NCBI GenBank assembly: GCA_029880385.1
Contig: JAOUOM010000138.1
Location: forward strand, 1-6,085
DNA from: Cyclobacteriaceae bacterium
GTDB taxonomy: Bacteria > Bacteroidota > Bacteroidia > Cytophagales > Cyclobacteriaceae
Reading direction: 5' to 3'
Length of the DNA: 6,085 nucleotides
This document shows, piece after piece, positions 1-5,216 of the stretch; position 1 is the first letter of the stretch, and every line of letters starts with the position of its first letter. Under the pieces are notes generated by a model, which was not told the DNA's origin, ran no database searches, and worked only from the letters and a program-made list of their open reading frames with translations. A program made the position numbers and the translations under genes.

Positions 1-48
1 ACTGAGTAGGGAAATGTCCTGAAGAGTTTCAGACGTAGTTTTTCCATG

Positions 49-68
49 ACAAGGAAACCATTCCTTGT
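49..68. repeat. Perfect 8-bp inverted repeat (hairpin)
   Basis: ACAAGGAA at 49-56 and TTCCTTGT at 61-68 are exact reverse complements separated by the 4-base loop ACCA. The stem is strong enough to form in RNA from either strand. Neither side is followed directly by a T-run, so it is not a textbook intrinsic terminator. It lies about 180 bases past the stop of the minus-strand epimerase gene, so it could still stabilise or end that transcript, or sit at the start of a gene to the left. Function is unknown. Confidence 0.5.
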
Positions 69-197
69 AGATTGAGTAAAATATCATGATCTAGTGAAGT
101 TTGTGAAAAGAAAACCTATTCCATCATATATGGTTTCAGCAAAACTTTCTAAATCATGAAAAAAAAGAATATTTTCGGATGAACAGGAATAAACCCT

Positions 198-220
198 GAC
201 TGATCAGTCCATATTTTTTT
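198..220 (+). terminator. Palindrome followed by T-run, possible terminator
   Basis: GACTGATCAGTC at 198-209 is a perfect 12-base palindrome. It can fold as a 4-bp stem with a GATC loop and is followed on the plus strand by a run of seven T (214-220). That order (stem then T-run) suits termination of plus-strand transcription entering from the left. It would not work for the minus-strand epimerase, where the run becomes A's ahead of the stem. The stem is short, so the terminator reading is weak; the palindrome could equally be a binding site for a dimeric protein. Confidence 0.25.
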
Positions 221-250
221 CAACAAAATGGATGACACTAACCTATTTGA

Positions 251-1120
251 TTAATCCAGTATTTCAATGGAATAGTTACATGAAAATTCCCCCATATCCT
301 CCAATACCACCAGACCCTCTTTATCAACTAGTTCCTGATTATGTTCAAATAAATCTGCCATACCAAACCATGGCTCAATACATACAAAAGGTGAATCTTT
401 GCTTTTCGACCACAAACCAAGATACGGGAATCCTGAAAACTGAAAGGTTAGTATCCTTTCTTCGCCCTTCTGGATGCCAATCGATGATGACTTGAGCCCG
501 GCCAATACCCATGCATCCTTTTCGAAAAGGTCGTCAGCTATCGGCAGAATCCGGGTGCTCTCCAATGCCACCTCAACCCCTCCCGTCCGCAAGCCATTTC
601 TTATTTCATGCCTGGCAAAGGTTTCTTCTTTTTCAAAAACAAATTGATAATCGGATCGCTTTTCTCCCTCACGAAGGGGGCAGTTAAACGCAGGATGTGC
701 TCCTATGGAAAAATACAGGGGATTATGATCCCGGTTTTTTACTTCGTACCTAATATGTACTTTATTCTTTTCCAGGGTATAGTTTATCAGTAGGCGAAAT
801 TGAAAGGGATAGGCCAAACGCGTACCCATCGTACTGTCCAGCTGGAAAGTGGCCGAGTAATCATCACGCATGATCATTTCAAACTCCATGTCCCGGGCAA
901 ACCCATGCTGCGAAAGGGAATATATCCTTCCCTCATACCTGTATTCATCGTTTTTTAGTTTCCCTACAATTGGAAAAAGTATCGGTGCATGACGCGCCCA
1001 ATGATGCGGATCAGCCTGCCACAGGTATTCCAGTCCATTTGATTTATTGTATAAACTACTCATCTCAGCACCTTTCAGGTTGATGGAAAGTCGTATCGTA
1101 TCGTTTTCAATTGTAATCAT
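251..1120 (-). CDS. Aldose 1-epimerase family protein (LacX/YeaD-like)
   Basis: This is a 289-residue cytosolic protein of the galactose-mutarotase-like beta-sandwich superfamily, which interconverts alpha and beta anomers of free or phosphorylated sugars. No signal peptide is visible. Family signatures appear in order: HAPILFPIVG (44-53), QHGFARD (71-77), SIGAHPAFNCPL (138-149) and CIEPWFGMAD (247-256). By family knowledge His72 and His142 correspond to the two active-site histidines, and Glu249 to the catalytic base of galactose mutarotase. The 'QHGFARD' and 'EPWFG' forms point to the LacX-type subgroup rather than classical GalM, and the length (about 290) fits that subgroup. The ATG at 1120 begins MITIEND, the usual start of the family. 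The gene diverges from the receptor gene across 176 bases. The sugar substrate cannot be told from sequence. No truncation or frameshift is seen. Confidence 0.9.
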   Translation of the reverse strand: MITIENDTIRLSINLKGAEMSSLYNKSNGLEYLWQADPHHWARHAPILFPIVGKLKNDEYRYEGRIYSLSQHGFARDMEFEMIMRDDYSATFQLDSTMGTRLAYPFQFRLLINYTLEKNKVHIRYEVKNRDHNPLYFSIGAHPAFNCPLREGEKRSDYQFVFEKEETFARHEIRNGLRTGGVEVALESTRILPIADDLFEKDAWVLAGLKSSSIGIQKGEERILTFQFSGFPYLGLWSKSKDSPFVCIEPWFGMADLFEHNQELVDKEGLVVLEDMGEFSCNYSIEILD

Positions 1121-1248
1121 TATTTTTTCAGTTATATACTATAAAAATGAATCGGATGAACAGTTGCCCATTCAGGACTTAAAATTAGCCTCTGCAAACG
1201 GGAACATAATCGTAAAAATCAGGTTACTATCTATGAAAAGCTTTTCCA

Positions 1249-1279
1249 TTGTAAAAGCAATGGTTTGTGCCATAATTTG
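1249..1279 (+). promoter_or_regulatory. Candidate Bacteroidota-type promoter for the receptor gene
   Basis: A TTG at 1249-1251 is followed after 21 bases by TAATTTG at 1273-1279. This resembles the Bacteroidota sigma-A pattern TTG-N(17-23)-TAnnTTTG, but the downstream box is one base short. Its end is 17 bases before the ATG at 1297, so the leader would be only about ten bases long. The spacer 1121-1296 must also contain the promoter of the divergent epimerase gene, for which no convincing match was found. Confidence 0.25.
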
Positions 1280-1296
1280 ATCCCGACACAAAAAAC

Positions 1297-3660
1297 ATGA
1301 CCGGCCGATTCGTATTCTCTTTCCTTACGATGGTTTCATACGTCGCCATCGCCCAAAACAATGGAACATTTTCCGGACGGGTTACGGATGCCAAAACCGG
1401 CGATCCGATACCAGGCGTAACCATCCGACTAGAGGGAACGGAACGAGGTGCCATAAGTGACCTTCAAGGCTTTTACCTTATCACCGGTATTACGCCCAAA
1501 ACCTATTCTCTTACTGCTACTTCAATCGGTTACAAAACCCGAACAGAATATAACGTCGTGATCCGATCAGGTGGTAATCCTGAATTAAACATAAAACTGG
1601 AAGAACAGATCAATGAACTGGCCGAAGTGACGGTCACGGTAAGTCCATTTGAAAAACTGGAAGAAACACCGCTATCCATCCAGCGGTTATCCCGTGAAGA
1701 AATTGCTACCTACCCGGGCGGCAACAATGACATTGCCAAAGTTGTGCAATCATTACCCGGAGTATCCGGGTCAATAGGTGGATTTAGAAACGATATAATC
1801 ATCCGGGGGGGTGCCCCCAACGAAAACATCTATTTTCTTGATGGTATTGAAATCCCAACCATCAACCATTTTAGCACACAGGGCAGTGCCGGTGGCCCCG
1901 TTGGCCTGCTGAATGTTTCCTTTTTTGAAGGAGTTACGCTTTCTTCCTCCTCCTTTGGAGCGCAATATGACAATGTGCTGTCTGGTGTATTACAATTTGA
2001 TCAGCGTAATGGAAATAGACGTGATTTTCAGTCCAACATACGTGTAGGAAGCAGTGAGGCTGCATTTACCCTGGAAGGCCCCCTTGCAAAAAAAGACCTG
2101 GCATATAGTAAAACATCTTTTATCCTTTCGGTGCGCCGATCATATCTTCAATTGCTGTTCAAAGCCATCGGTTTGCCTTTCCTGCCCGATTACTGGGACT
2201 ATCAGTACAAATTTTCGCACCAGATCAATGAATACAATGAGGTGTTCCTTACCGGTGTTGGCTCTGTCGATGATATGTCGATCAATGTGCCCGAGGAATA
2301 TGATGAAAACCAGCAGGCCATCCTTGACCAGATTCCGGTAATCAGCCAGTGGACGACCACTTCCGGTATCACCTGGAAAAAACGCTTTTCAAATAAGTCC
2401 GGATTCATGACTACAACCATTAGCACCAATATCCTAACCAATGATTTTAGTCAATATCAGGACAATGAAAACCAAACAGGACGTTTCCTTCGCAATAAAT
2501 CATCGGAAAAAGAGACCAAATTCCGGTATTCCTTCACCCGTTTTTTTGGCTCATGGTCGCTCAATTGCGGTACTATGGCTCAACAGGCAACCTATTCGAA
2601 TACTACCGAAAACCTAATCGTCAACTATCTTTACAACACAGAGACTTCCTTCTGGAAGTACGGTTTTTTTTCCCAGGTTTCGGGAAGGATTGCACGGGAC
2701 AGGATCGGGCTTTCAGTCGGTTTTAGAAATGACGCCAATAGCTTTCTGCAATCAGGAGAAAATCTACTCAAAACGTTTAGCCCCAGAATGTCATTTTCCT
2801 ATCGACTTGACGAACAGGGAAAGTGGACAATCCAAACATCCGCTGGTAGATATTTTAAACTTCCGCCATACACTATTCTAGGCTTCAAAGATCAAACAGG
2901 AAAATTTATCAACCAATCGTCCGGCTACATCCAAAGCGATCACCTGGCCGGCGGGTTGGAATTTCTTGTAACCCCCTCTGCCCGCCTATCCCTGGAGGCA
3001 TTTTACAAAAAATACCGAAACTATCCCATTTCCCTGTCTGATTCTGTTTCCCTGGCCAATCTTGGGGGAGATTTTTCTGTATTGGGCAATGAGCCCGTTT
3101 CCAGTAGTGGACTTGGACGGACATATGGGCTTGAATTTTTATTCCAAAAAAAATTTACTACCCATTATTACTCAATCGTATCACTTACCCTATATCGAAG
3201 TGAGTTTTCAGGTTTGGATCCCAAATTCTACTTACCATCAGCATGGGATAGCGGCATGATACTGACCCTAACCGGAGGCTATAAGTTTGGTGAGAATTGG
3301 GAACTAAGTACACGTGTACGGTACATGGGCCGAACGCCCTACGCACCGGTTAACGAAACAGCGAGCTTGGCAACCTACCCTGCACTGATAAAAGATTATA
3401 ACCGACTGGGAGAAACCTACCTTGATCCGTTTAATCAAACAGACCTTAGAATAGACAAAAAATGGAACATGAGAGGCTTTACGCTTGACATATTTGTTGA
3501 CATACAAAATTTATTTGCCCAACAATTACCATCGCCGCCTTCCTACGGACTGAGAAGGGATGCAACGGGCCAGGTGACCGAGCCCAGGGAATTAGTTAAA
3601 ATTTCATCTCCGTCAAATAGCCAAATCCTACCTTCACTCGGCTTGGTATTGGATTTTTAA
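1297..3660 (+). CDS. TonB-dependent outer-membrane receptor with carboxypeptidase-D-like N-terminal domain
   Basis: This 787-residue outer-membrane protein imports a ligand using energy passed from the inner membrane by TonB-ExbBD. Residues 1-19 form a signal peptide (arginine at 4, hydrophobic core, cut after AIA before QNNG). Residues 24-105 are a CarboxypepD_reg-like beta-sandwich: GRVTDAKTGDPIPGVTI, then a GFY turn and the ATSIGYK strand. The plug follows at about 115-235, with ETPLSIQRLSREEI, the LPGVSGSIGG region, IIIRGGAP and IYFLDGIEIP. The rest is a beta-barrel rich in aromatic residues, ending in PSLGLVLDF; a terminal Phe is the usual BAM recognition signal. An in-frame TAA at 1273 fixes 1297 as the earliest ATG. 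No SusD-like lipoprotein follows, so it is not a typical SusC/SusD glycan importer. The substrate (siderophore, peptide, vitamin or sugar) is unknown. The frame is intact. Confidence 0.95.
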   Translation: MTGRFVFSFLTMVSYVAIAQNNGTFSGRVTDAKTGDPIPGVTIRLEGTERGAISDLQGFYLITGITPKTYSLTATSIGYKTRTEYNVVIRSGGNPELNIKLEEQINELAEVTVTVSPFEKLEETPLSIQRLSREEIATYPGGNNDIAKVVQSLPGVSGSIGGFRNDIIIRGGAPNENIYFLDGIEIPTINHFSTQGSAGGPVGLLNVSFFEGVTLSSSSFGAQYDNVLSGVLQFDQRNGNRRDFQSNIRVGSSEAAFTLEGPLAKKDLAYSKTSFILSVRRSYLQLLFKAIGLPFLPDYWDYQYKFSHQINEYNEVFLTGVGSVDDMSINVPEEYDENQQAILDQIPVISQWTTTSGITWKKRFSNKSGFMTTTISTNILTNDFSQYQDNENQTGRFLRNKSSEKETKFRYSFTRFFGSWSLNCGTMAQQATYSNTTENLIVNYLYNTETSFWKYGFFSQVSGRIARDRIGLSVGFRNDANSFLQSGENLLKTFSPRMSFSYRLDEQGKWTIQTSAGRYFKLPPYTILGFKDQTGKFINQSSGYIQSDHLAGGLEFLVTPSARLSLEAFYKKYRNYPISLSDSVSLANLGGDFSVLGNEPVSSSGLGRTYGLEFLFQKKFTTHYYSIVSLTLYRSEFSGLDPKFYLPSAWDSGMILTLTGGYKFGENWELSTRVRYMGRTPYAPVNETASLATYPALIKDYNRLGETYLDPFNQTDLRIDKKWNMRGFTLDIFVDIQNLFAQQLPSPPSYGLRRDATGQVTEPRELVKISSPSNSQILPSLGLVLDF
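1805..1818 (+). repeat. G7 tract and GC hairpin inside the receptor plug
   Basis: Seven consecutive G (1805-1811) followed by TG and five C (1814-1818) form a potential five-GC-pair hairpin with a GTG loop. It lies within the codons for the conserved RGGAP segment of the plug domain. The amino acids are conserved in the family, so the base run may simply reflect codon choice. It is the most GC-rich short structure noticed in the window. Confidence 0.5.
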
Positions 3661-3706
3661 ATAGGCCTCGTTTACGCTGTTATCATTTCCCAGGATCGTC
3701 CAAATA

Positions 3707-3728
3707 GACCTTTTACCTGACAAAGGTC
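3707..3728 (+). terminator. 7-bp hairpin after the receptor gene, possible terminator
   Basis: GACCTTT at 3707-3713 and AAAGGTC at 3722-3728 are exact reverse complements around an 8-base loop (TACCTGAC). The structure begins 46 bases after the receptor stop codon and ends 77 bases before the preferred start of the stress-protein gene. No T-run follows, so it is not a standard intrinsic terminator. It could mark the 3' end of the receptor message or be a regulatory site for the next gene. Confidence 0.25.
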
Positions 3729-3805
3729 AATCCTTATGGATCATGTTTTATTTCAACACAAACCTATACTTTTCGACCAGACGTCCAACCTTTAAATCTA
3801 CTGCC

Positions 3806-4636
3806 ATGAAAATAAAAAACATCCTGGTACCGCTGGATTTTTCCCCCTGTTCCAAAAACGCCCTTAGACAAGCTGCCATTCTAGCCCACCTGTGGAATGC
3901 CCGGCTTCATTTGTTGCATGCCACACACATACCTTCCCCTCATATCTACATGGGTGAGCCTATACCGGAAATTGTTTATACCAATTATGAAAAAGAAATA
4001 AAGAACGTGCTTCAAAGCCTTGAACAAGATGTCCCATTATTGAAAAGTGTGGAATATGAAACCATGGAACTGGTATCTTCCCTTATAGAAGCTATCAACA
4101 CGGCTATTTTTACCAAATCTATCGACCTGATTGTAATGGGGAGCAGGGGCTCACACAATATGATAGAAAAATTTCTTGGCAGCAACGCAACCGATGTAAT
4201 CCGTTCGGTCAGCCTTCCAGTATTAATTGTCCCTTCTCACATCACTTCATTGTCGATAAATAAAATTGGGCTGGCACTTGAACCCGGTACGTTTCATGAT
4301 ACGGCAAAACTAGATTATGTGGCAAAACTAGCAGACCTTAATGATGCCAAAATAGAAGTTTTCTTTGTAGGTAAAAATGGTGAATTCGTAGACTTTAATC
4401 GAAGTGACTATAATGCCTATTTCGAAATTCATTTTAAGGGTTTGGAATACGAATATTTTTCCATCGAAAACAATCACACAGTAAACGGCATAATGAACTT
4501 CGCTAAGGAACATCAACTAGATTTATTGGTGATGATACCGCACAACCACAACCTGACTGAACGTGTCTTGAAGGGCAGCATTACGAAACAGGTAGCCGAC
4601 AAAGTAAACATTCCGCTTCTTTCTATACATGATTAA
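3806..4636 (+). CDS. Universal stress protein, two UspA domains
   Basis: This 276-residue cytosolic protein is built from two UspA-like (HUP-fold) domains in tandem. Members bind ATP or other ligands and support survival under stress; the exact partner is unknown. Domain 1 spans about 1-144. It opens with the classic KNILVPLDFSP strand and carries an intact nucleotide motif G-x2-G-x9-G-S (G112, G115, G125, S126), then ends SLPVLIVPS. Domain 2 spans about 152-276 and ends NIPLLSIHD. There the motif has decayed to IPHNHN…KGS, losing the first two glycines, so it probably does not bind ATP in the usual way. The start is placed at 3806 because MKIKNILVPLDFS is the family start. An in-frame ATG at 3743 would add 21 residues with no family resemblance. 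A TACTTTTC box at 3767-3774, one base off the Bacteroidota -7 element, would also place transcription start after 3743, though no TTG lies at the right distance. The gene appears to be a single transcription unit. Confidence 0.92.
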   Translation: MKIKNILVPLDFSPCSKNALRQAAILAHLWNARLHLLHATHIPSPHIYMGEPIPEIVYTNYEKEIKNVLQSLEQDVPLLKSVEYETMELVSSLIEAINTAIFTKSIDLIVMGSRGSHNMIEKFLGSNATDVIRSVSLPVLIVPSHITSLSINKIGLALEPGTFHDTAKLDYVAKLADLNDAKIEVFFVGKNGEFVDFNRSDYNAYFEIHFKGLEYEYFSIENNHTVNGIMNFAKEHQLDLLVMIPHNHNLTERVLKGSITKQVADKVNIPLLSIHD

Positions 4637-4667
4637 TGAAGTACACAAACTCAGGTTTCTTTTTCAC

Positions 4668-4687
4668 TTTTATTGTATTTTATTGTG
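4668..4687. repeat. Two-copy 10-bp tandem repeat
   Basis: TTTTATTGTA (4668-4677) is followed at once by TTTTATTGTG (4678-4687); the units differ only at the last base. The repeat lies in the AT-rich spacer, 32 bases after the stress-protein stop. It supplies the TTG of the candidate promoter for the next gene, so copy-number change would alter spacing there. It may equally be chance in low-complexity DNA. Confidence 0.4.
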
Positions 4688-4704
4688 CTTTTTTTATAAA
4701 TTGG
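4673..4704 (+). promoter_or_regulatory. Candidate Bacteroidota-type promoter for the SiaC-family gene
   Basis: TTG at 4673-4675, then 21 bases, then TAAATTGG at 4697-4704. This fits TTG-N(17-23)-TAnnTTTG with one mismatch in the downstream box. Transcription would start near 4711 and give a leader of about 70 bases containing the hairpins at 4726-4770. A second, poorer alternative uses the TTG at 4701 with TATTTTCC at 4723-4730. AT-rich DNA yields such matches by chance, so the confidence is low. Confidence 0.25.
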
Positions 4705-4725
4705 TAAATCAAAACAACACAGTAT

Positions 4726-4770
4726 TTTCCAGGCTCACATATCATATTTATGCCAGGAAATGACCTGCCA
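4726..4770 (+). repeat. Overlapping imperfect inverted repeats upstream of the SiaC-family gene
   Basis: TTTCCAGGC (4726-4734) pairs with GCCAGGAAA (4752-4760) over nine positions with a single central A-A mismatch and a 17-base loop. The right arm also lies in a second possible stem, in which TGCCAGG (4751-4757) pairs with CCTGCCA (4764-4770) with one mismatch and a 6-base loop. The two stems share bases and cannot form together. They end 11 bases before the ATG at 4782. They could be an RNA switch, a repressor site, or chance. Confidence 0.35.
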
Positions 4771-4781
4771 CAACAACTATT

Positions 4782-5216
4782 ATGAAAAAACAGGCTCCTA
4801 TTCATCCGGAAGAATTTTCTTCAGTAACTAAAGCAATGCAAAAAGAGGAAACCGGAAGTTCCCCTATAGTAACCCTGGATTACGATCACGGTGTATTAAA
4901 ATTAAAGGGACGATCCAATCCTGAAAACTCATTGAAATTTTACCGACAGATATTCGAAATGGTGGAAAGCTACTTACAACAACCACCCTCAAAATTAACA
5001 ATTTTGATGCAATTGGATTATTTCAATAGTGGTTCAGAAAAATGTCTTTTTGATTTATTTAAGATCATCAAAAAAAACAAATCCAAGGATATGGATATTG
5101 TTGTTAAATGGTACGTTGATAATGATGACTCAGATATGAAAGAAAAAGGTGAGGATTTCCAATCCCTAATGGAATTTCCTTTTGAGTTTTTACCTTATGA
5201 GGTATCAAAAAATTAA
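4782..5216 (+). CDS. SiaC-family regulatory phosphoprotein (DUF1987)
   Basis: This 144-residue soluble protein matches the SiaC/DUF1987 family, single-domain proteins switched by Ser/Thr phosphorylation. In Pseudomonas aeruginosa, SiaC is phosphorylated by SiaB, dephosphorylated by SiaA, and in its free form activates the diguanylate cyclase SiaD. Signatures are SSPIVTLDYDHGVLKLKGRS (26-45) leading into NPENSLKFY, then LDYFNSGSEK (78-87), and VVKWYVDNDDSDMKEKGEDF (107-126) with the terminal FPFEFLPYE. The family motif usually reads YxNTSS; here it is YFNSGS, so Ser83 stands where the phospho-threonine is expected. The ATG at 4782 gives about 18 residues beyond the usual family start. The in-frame ATG at 4836 would give 126 residues, closer to typical length, so the true start is uncertain. 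The stop overlaps that of the convergent phosphatase gene by 4 bases. Family assignment is strong; the downstream target is unknown. Confidence 0.88.
   Translation: MKKQAPIHPEEFSSVTKAMQKEETGSSPIVTLDYDHGVLKLKGRSNPENSLKFYRQIFEMVESYLQQPPSKLTILMQLDYFNSGSEKCLFDLFKIIKKNKSKDMDIVVKWYVDNDDSDMKEKGEDFQSLMEFPFEFLPYEVSKN
5187..5212. other. AT-flanked hairpin at the convergent gene junction
   Basis: TACCT (5191-5195) and AGGTA (5200-5204) pair around a TATG loop. The stem can extend by pairing the T's at 5187-5190 with the A-run at 5207-5212 if the TC at 5205-5206 bulges out. It sits inside the last codons of the SiaC-family gene, just before the shared stop codons. The T-run precedes rather than follows the stem on the plus strand, and the same is true on the minus strand, so it is not a standard terminator in either direction. 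With no spacer between the genes it is nevertheless the only visible candidate for a shared 3' structure. Confidence 0.25.

Larger units (their letters stand above)
1..250. other. Left-edge region with no supported gene
   Basis: This AT-rich stretch lies downstream of the minus-strand epimerase gene. All three plus-strand frames meet a stop within the first 22 bases, so at most the last few codons of a plus-strand gene could be here. On the minus strand two frames are open to the left edge. One starts at an ATG at 87-85 (reading MIFYSIYKEWFP…) and one at an ATG at 47-45 (reading MEKLRLKLF…). Either could be the first codons of a gene continuing to the left, but 29 and 15 residues are too few to identify or to distinguish from chance. 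The only clear structure is two perfect inverted repeats, listed separately. Confidence 0.5.

Noticed and set aside
232..495. Plus-strand open frame overlapping the epimerase gene, with a proline-rich stretch
   Set aside because: It lies antisense to the conserved C-terminal part of the epimerase, including the EPWFG motif, and has no recognisable domain.
175..1163. Exact 12-base direct repeat TCGGATGAACAG at 175-186 and 1152-1163, on either side of the epimerase gene
   Set aside because: About one exact 12-base match is expected by chance in a window of this size, and the flanks do not continue the match or resemble an insertion or attachment site.
1233..1280. Short frame starting at ATG 1233 that reads MKSFSIVKAMVCAII, like the beginning of a signal peptide
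   Set aside because: It stops at 1278-1280 and is in a different frame from the receptor, whose own start at 1297 already encodes a good signal peptide; no evidence of a frameshifted longer start.
3146..3153. A8 run inside the receptor gene (also a T8 run at 2664-2671)
   Set aside because: Such runs are common in AT-rich coding DNA, the frame continues intact through both, and nothing indicates a programmed frameshift.
3743..3805. Longer start for the universal stress protein at ATG 3743
   Set aside because: The 21 extra residues have no family resemblance, and MKIKNILVPLDFS at 3806 is the standard family beginning.
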